From Tanypteryx hageni (taxonomy: Eukaryota; Arthropoda; Insecta; Odonata; Petaluridae): 64,000 nt of DNA. The notes under the pieces are model-generated. The model had not been told where the DNA came from. It saw only the letters and a program-made list of their open reading frames with translations, and did not search any database. The stretch lies in NCBI GenBank assembly GCA_028673005.1, contig CM054116.1:72615315-72679314 (forward strand). The letters run 5' to 3'. Position 1 is the stretch's first letter. Every line of letters begins with the position of its first letter. A program made the translations under genes and the position numbers. Positions 10,244-22,724 of the stretch are shown in pieces.

Positions 10244-11864
10244 TATTTAAAATAAACCAAGCTAATTTATCGAATTTGATAAAATCCCCTGCGATTAACT
10301 GAAAATGTTCAAGGAATTACTTAAACTAAAAAGATGGAAAATTAATTTACAGTTAGATGAAGATGAGAGATGGATGTTTCTGGGAATATAAACAGCCTTA
10401 ATTATAGTTCTTAAAAACGTAAAAATTTCGTTTAAATAAAAATAATTAATTTCATCGCCAAAAGTTGAGCTAATAAATCCTGCAAGAAGGAAAACAGTAT
10501 ATAAATAGCAGAGCCATTGAAAAAGAGGAAGTATTAATAGAAATATAAATAGCACATAGATCAAAGAAGTACATTTGATGGGATATGCGACCAATAACTG
10601 CGAACATAAAGAATAAGCATCGGGACTTTATTGGACTATGAAGAAATTATGCGTATGCTGCAAAACTGTTAGAATGGCGAAGATGAAAGTTTGTTGAAGA
10701 AAAACGGAAGGAAAGTTTATAAATGGGGAATAGAATGTAGGAGGATATTGTTAGGAAAGACAAATAGATTACAGAAGATTCGAGAAAAGGCATTCGTCTA
10801 TAACTAACTACAGCCACCCTCGGCTACGGTTTTACGGATGCCTCTTACAACCTTATGTTTGCAATGAATGGAATAGAATGGAATGATTGATACAACCATT
10901 GGAAGTAAACATTCAGGATACACTGTATTACTATTTTTCTTTGAAAAGTTTCTTTTTTGAAAAAAAAATTGATAAAAATTTCAATTTTAATGCAGGTGGT
11001 CTCTTTTTGTGGTACAAGGCACTTTTCTTTCTTACTGGGGCGATGGTAAGAGAGAACGGAGAAATGGTGGAAGACCTGAAGATGAAAGGAACGAGAATGT
11101 TAAATCCTGCTTTAGGGGGATATTGGAGGAAGAGGGAAGGCAGCGGAGTGCATTGAGTCGAGGGGGGAGGGGAATCGCTGTTCGGCCTTTCCACGCTTAT
11201 TCTTGCACGTTCATAACATGCATACACTTCACAAAGCTCGAGAATGATTTTCTTACAAAACCGTAAATTTCATAAAGCTCAAAATTAATATTAAAATTTT
11301 TGCCTGAAGTTGTTGAGATTACTCTAAATGTATCATACTGTTGTAAGAATGTGATAATCTCTGAAACAAACTATCTTTTGGAGCATTCATAAACTGTAAG
11401 TTGAAGCGGAAGGATGGTAAAAGTATTTGCATATAATAATGGCATTCGGTTACCTATTTTTAAAATTCACAACATACGTTTTAAGTGTTTGGAATGCTAA
11501 CGCTCTGAAGTCTAGTTTAATTAATTAATTTGTAATTTCATAGATAAAACATAAAAATAACATTAAACTGTTATATATAAAATTTGAATCACAAGAAAAG
11601 TAATCAGGACGTTTGGTTTAACGAAAAATGATGTTCTTTGATGTGAAATGAGCTTGTACGACAGAGAATCGCTTTTTAGTGCTTTTAGTCATTGTTGAAA
11701 AGCACTATTATCTTATAATATATAATTTTGTATATAAGATTTGAACAACATATCATAATAAAATTAAGATGTTTAAAGCAAAGTTAAAGAACAAGGCTGC
11801 CACAACATATAATATAATAATATTCCTTTTACACGTATTTATAGAGAACGGATTTTAACTCAAT
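10244..11864. other. AT-rich DNA, no gene seen
   Basis: Purine-rich patches around 11040-11170 create overlapping frames on both strands, none with a recognisable domain. A weak relative of the dispersed repeat at 11865 (a caaggctgccacaac word) is visible near 11790. Confidence 0.4.
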
Positions 11865-12130
11865 ATGATATATATAATATTCATATAAATAAATAACCAA
11901 AATAGCATATTTCAACCGGGTCGACTAAACAGGGCTACCACAATATCAAGGTTAGTATTTTTCTGTAACTATGAATTTGGAAGGTACTGGCTGAATTTCA
12001 AAGAAATTTCGTGTGTACGGCCAGTATAGTATAGCAAAGCAAAATGAACATGTTTAAAACAGATCTAAAAAGCAGGGCTACCACAATATAAGGAAAAATA
12101 AATTTTTGATTTTAAAGAAAATACATTAAT
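11865..12130 (+). repeat. Dispersed non-coding repeat (copy 2)
   Basis: This matches 6215-6470 in order and orientation: ccgggtcgactaaacagg, ctaccacaatat, tatgaatttggaagg, and a second cagggctaccacaat about 140 bp later. The repeated ggctaccacaat word suggests an internal duplication within the family. Confidence 0.6.
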
Positions 12131-14640
12131 ATACGATTATACTACGGCGAATGTGCAAAAAGCACTTCTGTACGACGGAAAACGAGCGTACATCCTTACT
12201 TGTTCTTTAATGTTCAACTTTCTCTTCTATTAAAATATAAGCTTTAGAACATGGAGTAAGAACTTTGTTTTGCAATCTTTTATCATTCACCCCAAGGCAG
12301 TTAATAATTAATATGAGTGAAGGAAATCTCCCTGAATATTGTTTAAAAATACATAATTCCACTCAAAATGTCTCCATTAATGGGTGAGGTACATAACTAG
12401 AAGAGTATTTTTATAGTGGAAATGAAACCTTAAAATGCAAATTAATTGCAAACGTAGCCTCAACGGGATGCTAGTTTCCTTAATAATTCCAAGGAGATAA
12501 AGCGGTTGAATAAACTTTTCTAAAACTTCATCTAGTCACTCAAACGCTGAAATCATACTCCACATTCACCGTGCATAAATTTTACCTAAAAGGTCGAATC
12601 GCCTCCGTAAAAATTTCGTTTAGGGAAAGCAAAGATCTGAAATGATTGTATATTATTACACGGACTTTTTTGTATGCAAACGCGTGTTCATCGCCGATGC
12701 GATTTTGAGGTAAACTTATTTGGGGGTGAATAGGAGGCGGTCAAACCGTGTTCGTGCATGACTGGAAATGATAAAATGGTACAGGAATATTCGACGCGTG
12801 ACGGTGATAGAGGTTGAGTGAGGGAGATAATGGCAGCTCCCATATGGAATGTTTCCGCGAATTTCATAGAAGGTAATATTATGCATTTAGAGGAAATTGC
12901 GAATGGGATTAAGCCGAAGTGTTTACACGCGTAGGTTGGAGAATCTGTCAAAATGACTTCGCGATAACGGGCGAGATGCACTGAAAGTTTTAGTGAATGG
13001 ATGGACGTGTCCATTTTGGAAAATATGTTATCTCGATAGGGATTTTTTTAAATCGAGCGGCCATAATAATTCTTCTGAAATATCAAAGACCAGCACCGTG
13101 ACAGGAATTGAGTTATGGCTAACGTTTTGTTCGGTTATAAACCTCCATAAAAATTTCCAGAGCCCCATCGTGACAATATATGCATTATTGAATTTATTTT
13201 AAAAGCATGTATTTTCGATATTCTCTCAAATCTAGTTGATTTCATGGACGAATCCCGTCGACTTCCAAATCGCGTGACGGATATGAATAGTAAATTAAAA
13301 ATTATAGAAATGAGAGTGAATTTGATTTTAAATGACGGGACAAGATTAAGAAAAGAATACGACTCCCAAAAATAAATAATTAAAATGAAAATATATGTAG
13401 TCAGATCAAGCTATTATATATTGATGAAAATTAGATAAGCAATTAATTAAGTCAAGACGATATGAAATTTATAAAATATCTTCCAAAATTACGGCTTTCC
13501 ACCATTTTAGTACACTGCCTCATATTGTAATTAAGGTACAAAATTGCTGCGCGGAATAGACTCATAATCATTAATCACCATAACTCGTGGAATAGAATTA
13601 AGACAGATTCATGAAAGGGAGGACAGCTTTTGCGGCCGCAAGTACGTAATTCACCATCTCCTGGCCGTTTTAACCGTATAATTTCGGAGAAGCCATATGT
13701 TAGAGGTTGAACAAGTTTGGAGGAAAATGCCTTATTTTCTCATTTTCTCATATATGCAGAACCGCCAGCATTTAATCCTATGAGTAATTTAAGAATACAA
13801 AGAATGCGAATCAAGTGACTACTCGCTTACTTAGTTTTGGAAGTCTTAAAAATAATCAGCATCTATTTATTTCTGTGGAAGTGCGCAAAACGTGTTCAGA
13901 AAAATGGAAATTAAAATCACTACCATTATGGAGGAATTAGGAAGAGAGTTTTTTTCAGTTTACTAAAAGGATTGTTTTTTCTGCTATTTATGAAGACATG
14001 GGTTAGGTTGCAAAGCCGTCTTTTTTAGTGAGAGAAACAGGAGAAACACATTAAGTTGTTTTGTGATTCATTGGGTTGACGTCTCAGCAAGCAATGATAA
14101 AACATAAACAAATGATATAAGCATAGCATAGTGTATTGCTCTGTTCCTTCCCGTTGTAATTTATATGCCACATTTCAATATTTTCTTAATTTTTTGAAGT
14201 TTCAGGCTATATTAAGAGTCGCATTATTACTTAATGGTGTCCATGGGAACTTTAGCAGTTGGAAATCGTGATTTCTTGGAAATTGATTACGAAAATTTAG
14301 CGCATGGAGGCTGATATTCCGAGTAAAGGAAACCGCTGCTTTGGAAAACAGTTGAAGAGAAATATGATATTGAATTTTATGGAGGAGAGTAATGCAGCGA
14401 TAAGACGAGGACAAAGCAGTAGAAAGGTCAAAATGTAATATAAGGGGTATAGTGAAAATCTAAGTAGGTGAACTAAAAGGAAAGGGAAAATAGATGAAAG
14501 AAAGCAAAAGGAAGTTGTCGGTTCTATGGTGATGTTCATAAAACATTCATTCCGAGTGTTCCCAGGAAGGAAGGATTATTGAGCTCACCTAATGGATGAA
14601 GTGAAATTTACAAAACACATCTCTCTAATAGATTATAATA
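12131..14640. other. AT-rich DNA, no gene seen
   Basis: Open frames such as 12688-13014 (minus) and 14202-14539 (minus) have no recognisable domain, no upstream context and no repeat relationship that I could find. Confidence 0.4.
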
Positions 14641-14695
14641 GGCTAGTAAAACCACAGGTGGGTTTCGGCTATAAAGCAGCCGTCATCTCTAGCGA
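14641..14695 (-). repeat. Decayed Penelope-type pLTR/hammerhead remnant
   Basis: On the minus strand the order is gatgac, a ggct...agcc stem around gctttat, then GAAAcccacc. This parallels the hammerhead region of the Penelope ends at 28.9 and 29.3 kb, but the first core element (CUGANGA) is damaged to AGAGATGA. It is a likely fossil rather than a functional ribozyme. Confidence 0.4.
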
Positions 14696-15581
14696 TTCAT
14701 TTATAGTAGATGCTATTAGCATTATGTTCAGATGAAGATTTGTAAACTTTGAAGAGAAGTCCACCAAATCCTTCGATTTAATAAATAATTAGGTATCATT
14801 GATTCAAAAGAAAAATAATACAAATGAGGTTTTAAAAATTTGAGGGAATGAACAGTAAATCATATTGGTGGAATGTATTGATCGATGAAAATGGAAGGAT
14901 AAAAAATTTTCATGGTGACATATACCCTTTCAAACTTGAAGAAAATTTGAATCCCTGGAATCAAGTAACATTAGCGAACACAGTTCCTATAGTTCGCACC
15001 AAATCTTATTATAAAATAACTTATTTTGCAGGCCGCGCAAATTCTTCACGCGGACCTCATGAGGTACGTGGGCCCCGTGTTTGTGGTCCATGGTTTAAAA
15101 GAGGATATTGCTCAACACCAAGGACCGGATATGAAACACAAAACAAACTGACATGAAAAATACTCGCTCCAATTAGATAAGAAATCTAGATGAGCATGTC
15201 GATATGGAGTCATCTTTAGTAGGTATAAATAATAATGAACTCTTCTGATGTCTGATGAATTTTTAGATACAAATACCAGCCTCAAATCAGGAGTTAATAG
15301 AATATGGAGAAGAAACGCATCTAGAATCGAATCCAAGTTGCTGTTTTAGACGTCTGGCCCGTTAAAAATAATATCAGGGTTATACCCAAAGAAATCTTGC
15401 TATTTTGATTCTAATTGACTTGTTATTTTTATTAGCATTTTTTAGAAATTCTTTTTATGACTCAAAGGCTTCTTATTTTTTGGTTTGTCGAAATTCAACA
15501 AAGAACTGAGTTAAATGGGAGAATGGAAAAACCACATACAACTCTATACTTTTTCAATGAAATTTTCAGGAATTACTTGGC
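14696..15581. other. AT-rich DNA, no gene seen
   Basis: The frame at 14848-15156 has no recognisable domain. Confidence 0.4.
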
Positions 15582-15649
15582 AACGCTACCTTTAATTTTA
15601 GGCAGCTTTCCGTCTATGTTGAAGTCCTGAGTTCGATTTCAGGAGCGTT
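15582..15649 (+). other. tRNA-like fold, possible tRNA pseudogene or SINE head
   Basis: The ends aacgct and agcgtt can pair as an acceptor stem across 68 bases. Internally, cctgagttcgatttcagg forms a T-arm with a near-consensus B box (agttcgatttc). A convincing A box and anticodon arm are not visible, so this is at best a degenerate tRNA-derived sequence. Confidence 0.3.
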
Positions 15650-15689
15650 TTCCCCTTCCATTTGAATAAGATAGGAAGAGCAAGCAAGC

Positions 15690-15850
15690 CTTTTTTTGTT
15701 ACAATTTTAAAATTTATTATAATCATCATACAAGCTTGAAACTTAATCCAATGGACGCCTAAAAGATGAAGATTTATTTTCCTACCGTATAATTTTGAAT
15801 GCGCGTCGAATCAGTCAACAAATTTGTTTTTAACGCCAGAATTTCGTGTT
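15690..15850 (+). repeat. Dispersed repeat, family R3 (copy 1)
   Basis: It shares a series of words with 47660-47810 and 48926-49070 in the same order: cttgaaac, gcctaaaag, ttttcctacc, tgaatgcgcgtcgaatc, gtcaacaaatttg and tttttaacg. There is no coding capacity. Confidence 0.55.
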
Positions 15851-17200
15851 TTTTAAGAAAAAATCGCTCGCTGTCATAGAAACACTCATTGTTGGGTTTA
15901 TCACGAAATTATGTAATCCTTAGAGCGTTTTCACACACTCCAATTTTATCGAATTTAGAGTCGGTGACGGTATCGGATGTACTAAAAATACATCTTGTGA
16001 ATGGTGTCTTTCTAAGTGTCCGATTCGATAAAGGCGTCGTTCCGGGACGCCGATATCGGTGCGGCTGTCGATTGGTTTGCTAGAAATCGATCGACAAGTA
16101 TCGGGCCGATGTTTAGTTAACCGAACAAATATATACGTTCTTTCACACGGGTGCCGAGCTGTCGGAATCGGAGACATATATTGGAGTCAGTTTGCTGATG
16201 TAATCCCTGTTGTTAGGTATTATTGTGGTTGAAGATTTTTTAAATTGATTTGCGTTGCATAAAGCAAGTATGATGTAGTAACCAAGGTCTTGTTTATTGG
16301 ACAAAACTTAGGAAACGTACAAAGAAAAAATCTTGAAAGAAAATTCGTTGAAAGAAGTATGCACTTCTCTGGTGGCAGATTTGGAGACAATGGGCATTAA
16401 AAAAAACAGATATGTTCTTTTTTAAAACATGTTCTATATTTGATACGTAAGTACCTCAGATAATTGCATTAGTAGCTTGATGTAGAGAGTGTAATTTTTT
16501 CGACGCGCCGTAAAATAACACCTGTAGAAATCACTTTCTGGGGAACATGTTATTCGGGTTCTACACCCTTTGAAACGTTTAATTCCTCCTTTAACTCATT
16601 TTCGATTTTTGGCATGATCGCAACATTTTTTGGAGAAGTAAGTTTCTTTAGAAGAAATTAGAGACAACAAAAAACGAAGGAAAGTTGATATATAAAGATG
16701 CAGAAAAAAATGTTTATTTTTCAACGACAAAAAAAATACATCTTGCGGCTAAACGTGGCCGAACCAAATACCGTCTTCCGGTGGAATTTAATTTTAATCC
16801 AAGACGATCCCGAATCTAATTTTAAGACGGACCCCTTCCCCCTTATAGCAGACACAAAACAGAAGAAAGATCCTAAGAAGAAGAAAGAAGAATGAAGAAA
16901 GATCCTAACTACCTAACTAACCTAAAGATTGTAACTTCTCATTGAATATATTTGGTGTATATTTCGAACACACGCATTCAGTATAGGTATACTAGTTCGT
17001 TCATTAATTGAAATGGATTGTTACAAATTTTTGTTTGAGGAAAAAATAACGATTTTTTACAATGTATTTTTAAAAATTAATACTCTATTATTAATTAAAA
17101 TCCGGATCGTGTCTGCAATGAAAATTTTAAGTAGATGCAATTGTTTTATCATTTGTTTAAAAAACCGATTAAACGCGTAACCATACTTCCTATGATCCTA
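15851..17200. other. Mixed intergenic DNA
   Basis: A GC-richer patch at about 15930-16180 repeats the words ttttcacaca and ctttcacacg and several cgatatcgg-like words. It could be a decayed DNA-transposon end, but I found no convincing inverted pair or TSD. The frame at 16698-16895 is lysine-rich with no domain. Confidence 0.4.
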
Positions 17201-17426
17201 CGTCAAGTCGTTGCGGTCAGTTCGTCACGCGTAAATTCTTCGTCACGACAAATTCTTCGCGCGTCAATACATCGCACGACAAATTCGTCGCGAGACAAAT
17301 TGGAAAGCGGTGAATTAACGTGCGATGAGTTTGTCGTGCGATATAGTGACGCGCGACGAGTGTATGGTGTAACGAATTGACTCGCGATGAATTGACTCGC
17401 GATGAATTGACTGCAATATATTGACG
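17201..17426. repeat. Foldback element with CG-rich short repeats
   Basis: The left half (cgtcaagtcgttgcggtcag, then ttcgtcacgcg) is the imperfect reverse complement of the right half (tcgcgatgaattgactgca, then atatattgacg). The arms span nearly the whole 226 bp. Within the arms a roughly 14-bp word of the type tcgcgatgaattgac is repeated in tandem, exactly twice near 17384-17412. CpG-rich words (gcgcg, cgtcgcg) stand out against the AT-rich surroundings. I could not identify a clean TSD. It may be a foldback or MITE element. Confidence 0.65.
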
Positions 17427-17726
17427 GTTACCACTTTACACTCAAATTTAAGACGATCCTCGATTTTCGCGAGCTGAAATTTGGAGAAAAAACTAGTCTT
17501 GGATTTGAGTAAATACGGCATCTGACCCAACATTCAAAATTGAAGCAATTTATGCAAATTTGGAATCAAATAAATAGAATCAAAAATCAAATATTAATTT
17601 TGAACGGCATTACTATATATGATAAGATTAAAATATTTAAAGTATAATAGCATAAAAATACTTTTTGAAATAGATATTTTTACGTAAAACAAGGATTTCT
17701 AATAATTTTGAAACGAAAAAAGAGTC

Positions 17727-17790
17727 TGCTATGACCGGGAATCGAACCCGGGTTGGCGGATATTCTACCATTGAACTATCGTAGTAGATG
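17727..17790 (-). pseudogene. tRNA-like pseudogene (Gly-type arms, anticodon arm missing)
   Basis: On the minus strand there is an A-box match (tagttcaatggtagaat) and, only about 10 bases later, a perfect B-box and T-arm (cccgggttcgattcccgg), then tcatagca and a run of six T on the transcript strand (about 17711-17716), a Pol III-type terminator. A complete tRNA would need about 14 more bases between the D arm and T arm, so the anticodon arm is deleted. The D-arm and T-arm wording resembles tRNA-Gly. The 3' half plus T-run is repeated inverted at 18009-18040, suggesting spread as part of a repeat. Confidence 0.65.
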
Positions 17791-17929
17791 AATTTTCTCG
17801 TTTCTGAAAGCGGATGTTTTCTTGGCTGGGACGGAACTAGCCAAGCTAGTATGAAACTGCCCTAACGGATGTCCTCGAAGAGATACATCAAAGAAAACTC
17901 TTCCCTCTCAAATGATGAGATTGCCAAGC

Positions 17930-18119
17930 AAGAAATTGATGGAATAAAGCGATCCGAAGTTCCTATGCAGACAGGCATAAGCTGTAAAGTTTGGAATAAT
18001 TTTGAAACGATTCCCGGTCATAGCAGACTTTTTTCTCGTTTCAAAATTATTTCCAACTTTACAGTTTATGCCTGTCTGCATAGGATCTCCAGATCGCTTT
18101 ATTCCATCAAGGATTTCTA
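17930..18119. repeat. Long inverted repeat (hairpin) with tRNA-derived spacer
   Basis: The left arm (about 17930-18010) and right arm (about 18036-18119) are near-perfect reverse complements. Both contain gatggaataaagcgatc, cctatgcagacaggcata, ctgtaaagtt and aataattttgaaacga words in mirrored order. The ~27-bp spacer is the 3' part of the tRNA-like sequence (gattcccggtcatagcag) followed by a T run. An RNA copy from either strand would fold into a stem of about 80 bp. It has no coding potential of note. Confidence 0.85.
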
Positions 18120-18399
18120 AGTTAAATAAATGTGTGGCTTTTTGAGGTGAAATACTGTACTGCAATTTATGTCTCCTTCTTTGATGTTGAAAACCACATT
18201 TGAATATAATATAAGCTACAAATATTTTGATTAAGGAATTTTTCAGAAATTTGTGGCTTATGATATATTCTAATGCCGTTTTAATTGCAATAGACATATT
18301 TATTTAATTATGCACTTCTTGTTTTAAGCTTTTTAGAACGCAAAAAAATTCTATTGCAAAGAGTATTTTTTATATTATTAGGCATTCTTTACCAGCAAA

Positions 18400-18940
18400 G
18401 CTGTAGTAGCGGTAGTGACTTCAATCTCCATCACCACTGGACGGATTTAAATTAAGTATGAGATATTCTTATTGTAATTTATAGCCGAATTCCGATATTG
18501 AATTGCATCCGTAAATTAGAACTTCCACCTCGTGTAATCATTTAAATAAACTTATACTAGTATCTAGTTATATGGCATCCGTTAAGCGGAAATTAAATAC
18601 CACATTTTCTCTTCCATACTCTCATATAATCAGTAAAGTATTGATTAAAAATTTATTCTGGCAGAGGACAACATTTACCACATAAAAGGTCCGCGAGACT
18701 ACATAATTACGACAGTTTCAGAGATAAAAATTCGAGAATATTCCAAACACCAAATATTTTGTTTACATCCATTGCTATGACGTTTCTAGACCATGTAATT
18801 ACGACTTATAGTTTCAGAGATAAAAATTCGAGAATATTCCAAACACCAAATATTTTGTTTACATCCATTGCTATGACGTTTATAGACCATGTAATTACGA
18901 CTTATAGTTGCGGAGATAAAAATCCAAGAAGCGCCCTCCT
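18400..18940 (-). repeat. Dispersed element with tandem repeats (copy 2, inverted)
   Basis: Read on the minus strand it follows the same plan as 1588-2395: units with tagcaatggatgtaaacaaa, gtaattatgtagtctcgcgg and cctctgcc, then a tail with aaatccgtccagtggtgatg. Here a 96-bp subunit is tandemly duplicated (ccatgtaattacgactta at 18791 and 18887), so the internal copy number differs from copy 1. Confidence 0.75.
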
Positions 18941-21900
18941 AGTGAATCGTGGGGTACGATGATTACATCTCATCCTTTCTATTTTACAACTTCCTTGTGT
19001 TGTTACTAAGACAAAAATTAACCCCTGGGGACTTTATTATGGCTCAAAGATGAGTGGTTAATCTGAGTTTCCAAATTAGGAAATACGCAGCACTAGGGAA
19101 ACAGAGAAAATTGTGGAAACCTTCTTTGTTTCCGGAAATATCACTCCATTTCAGGCATTTCTAGGAGATACTGCTCTCAATTTTCAGAGGTTTTTTACAA
19201 ACCAACAGCAAGGAATATATAGTCAGGTTTCCAAATTCTCGTTTCCGCTAATATCATATTAATTTCACTTTGGTTTCCTTTGACGATGAATGTTAAGAAA
19301 TAATTGAAAAGGTTTACATGCGGTGGTGGTCCAATTTTGTGAAAGGGGAACACAGATAACACTTTTGAGAGAAAGGAGAAAAGGGTATTTAAAATTACAA
19401 ATTATTTCTTTATATATCTATATACGAAATGGAGATTATTAGCAGAGGTTCCATACACCGCTTATACTATGAAATTTGAGGTCATAAAAATCTCGACAGA
19501 CTGCGAAAACGTTTTATTTTTCCTATTAAAGTTCACAAATATAAAAATGAAAATTACAAAGTGTTTTGAAGGTTATTTGTGCAATGAAGAGTGTACAAGA
19601 TTTCCAACGGTGTTTAAAACCTAATTCATTTAGCCAGTTATTCATATTCATTCACTGATACTCATTTATAAGTTATTCAAGGACATATTTTTTACATATA
19701 ACAGCTGCTACTAATTCGCTATATTTTTTGAAAATTTAAATTTTATTTTACAACAATTATATATTGAAATTAGTGGATTCTTTGCCTTTCAGTTCCTCCT
19801 TTGAAGCCTTAAATTTACTGCCAGTTGAATGTAAATGCTGGGGACATGGCTTTAAGCCAGGAACTTGGAGATAGAACTTGTATTCACTAATATACGGAGC
19901 GCAAATTGCAAGGTATCACTCATATAAAGTTACGAAACCCACTTAAGTTTCGAGGATTAGAATAAGAAATTCAAAGCCTTCCAACTTTATTACCAAGTAA
20001 TTACTGAAATTGCATTACTTTATGGAATATCGCCGACCTCGCACAGCATTTGAGGAATAATTTGTCTCTAGCGAACCAAATGTCGTGCTGTTTCAGTTTG
20101 TCGTCGTATTCTGGATGTAGAATGAATTATCTGCAAGTTCAATCATTAATATATCCTTCTGACTCGCCAGGAAATTACAATTAAAACAATTTTGTTGACT
20201 TCTCCAATTTTGTTGGATAACCTTACAAAAAATATTCTCAAGTTTTTCCCAGAATCATAAGAGTTATTCCATCTTTTTTCATTAAATAGGTCTAGTTTTA
20301 CAAGAATGGCAGGATCCTTTATAATTTTCTATAGCCTTTTTCCTGGCATTTTCCTGAAATTTTATACGTTGATGGTCGACGGTGGTACACTAACATTCAA
20401 AATTATTTATTAGTTTACTAAAAGGATTATGTGAGATAAAAGTGGAGTCGATAACTTCCGGAATTCACCAAAACGTTATATTCGCTCAGATATTAAAATA
20501 TTGGTTAGAATCGTAAAAAGATTTTTATTGATACTTTTTCAAATGGTTTCAATAAAATTACATGGAAAATTAATATTTGATAAAGTCTATTAATTCAATT
20601 CCATTCGCCATGAAATATGTTTACCTATCTGTCATGCATCTTAGGAAAGATATTCATTGACTATGTTCTTAATCCTAAATTTTCACTTATCCTGCATAAA
20701 TAAATATTTCCGTTATATTAAACTCGTGGCCAGCTTTCTCTCAAAATATCCGAAGTTCTCAACGCGAGGTGAAAACATGCTGTTGATTCTTCTCATAAAG
20801 AACATCGTTTGTTTTTGCTGAGGATACATTTCCTCATGATTGGCGCCTCGAAAAATATTTTAAATTTTTGTATTTTCTAAAGACAAATGTTCAGACAGAA
20901 ATTGTAATGTGCTGTTTAAAAGATGCTTTTATTTCGTTATATCACGCTTCAAGATTAGTGTTGGTATCCATGCAATTCACTAAAAACATAAACAGTCATT
21001 TAAGCTTCAGAGGGGTGATTGTTTTTGTGTATCTTACGCAAAAATCTCGACTATCAGTAGGAAAACCATATGAAAGTAAAGAAAGCAAAGGGACCGTAAC
21101 CATTAGAAGAAGCAATAAATGTGACATTCGCGAGAAAATTCAATGATGTGTGAAGCCTCACGATCACAATCGATCGAGCATGTTTATACATATATAGGCT
21201 TCTTGTATGACACGTGTACGACTGTCTGTTATTCGCACCCGTTAAACGATCGACTATAACAACGGCATCTTTTAATAGTGCATTTGTTTTTGCGACACTT
21301 GTGTTCACCATAGAGGCATTCATATAATTATCGTGAGTAATAAAAAGCATAATATAATAATTATCACATTCATGAATGGATTAAAACTATAACAATACAA
21401 TTAAAAATATGATGTGGCCACCACATGACTTTCTTCATATCTGTAATATTTCTAAAAATTCCAAATAGGTTAAATGATAATAAATATTTTAAGGAACTGT
21501 GAGAAATATTTAAAGATTACAAAGAACAGAAATAAAGTCAAACCGTAACTTTCTCTTATTGGATACAGACACGAAGCTCCAACAATTAAGAATAAAAAGG
21601 AGTGCGACCAAGATGCAACTAAGCATAAACAAAAGTATTTACAAAAGTCACCTCTAGGTGGTGCGGTGGTGGTGGCAGCTAAAAAATTAGTTATAAAAAT
21701 ATTTCTTAAAAAATGCATTATATGTGGAAATGTTTCAAACAAGGGCTGTAGGAAATTAACTTTCCTACAAAGTTTATTTCAGTACTTTTTTGTATTCATC
21801 AAATATTAAAGCAAATATTTAAAAAATAACGGATAAGTGACAAGAATAAACATCCACTTCCGATCGACCAATTTTAGCTGAATTTCTAATCAGTTCTTAA

Positions 21901-22461
21901 CTTTCTAATACAAATTATAAATATGAAATTTGATGCTGATCGAATTATTAGTTTTTGAGTTAAAGAGCTCACAAAATTCCGGTTACAGACACACACATTG
22001 ATACACCCACAGAGAAAATAGTTAAAACGTGTAACTGTACCAAGTTAAAAGTCTCTACGTTTCTTGATTTTCGAGAAATTAGGATATGATTTTTATGGCA
22101 TCCCCCTCCATTTACATTGATTGTTATGAAAAGATTTCCCCCATCCTTTCGTCTTTCTCTCCTTCTCGCATTAAAAGCCTCCAAAGCATGCTTTTAAATC
22201 CATAAGGATTGAAATAATAATAGGATTCCGAGGTTTAACTATGTAATTGGTAGGCATGGCAATATCCCGTTAAAATGGCATGATTTCTCCAAAATATGCG
22301 AATTAAACGTTTAACACGAGAAATTTCAAATTGTAGACGAAAAACGATGAATAGAATAAGAAACCTTGTAATCTTTTCTTTAAAATAGTTTGACTCCGTT
22401 ATTCTTCCTCTTTGTATGTTTACTGAATAATAATATTCTTCAGTTATTAACGTTTCTATCT
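18941..22461. other. AT-rich DNA, no gene seen
   Basis: Three and a half kilobases without a recognisable gene or repeat boundary. Open frames up to 98 codons (for example 20868-21350 on both strands) have no domain. Confidence 0.45.
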
Positions 22462-22472
22462 ATTAAGTTTGA

Positions 22473-22724
22473 GCAGTAAAAGGGAGCGAGCTACACTGGC
22501 AAATATATAAAATATAAGCAAAGGAAATTCTCCAAAGCCAGTCAAACTGATAAAACCCGGTTAAAAGGCCGGATAAAAACAGATGAACCCGGATAAAAAC
22601 AGATAAACTCTGATAAAAACCCAATACGTATTTTGGTTACAAAGTAACCATCATCAGGGGCTAAAAAGAACTTGAGAGAGGGCGACTGGAACCAAGTCAG
22701 TGGCACGCTCTCAAGTGGATGTTC
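22473..22724 (-). repeat. Penelope 3' pLTR and end of 3' UTR
   Basis: It shares long near-identical stretches with the 5' pLTR at 28727-28948, such as gagcgagctacactggcaaa, ccaaagccagtcaaactgat and ccatcatcaggggctaaaaa. It differs by a short duplication of a cggataaaaacagat unit. It carries a hammerhead motif on the minus strand (22619-22663). Confidence 0.88.
22619..22663 (-). ncRNA. Hammerhead ribozyme motif, core mutated
   Basis: On the minus strand: agccc, CTGATGA, a GGTTAC/GTAACC stem with a TTT loop, then AAAA in place of the required GAAA, then tacgta and the would-be cleavage site. Loss of the invariant G (G12) should abolish self-cleavage. The other parts match the intact copy at 29278. 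Confidence 0.75.

Noticed and set aside
10887..11266. Three overlapping frames on both strands
   Set aside because: A purine-rich stretch lowers stop frequency; no motif, start context or repeat relation supports a gene.
12688..13014. 108-codon frame on the minus strand
   Set aside because: Isolated, with no recognisable domain and nothing to support expression.
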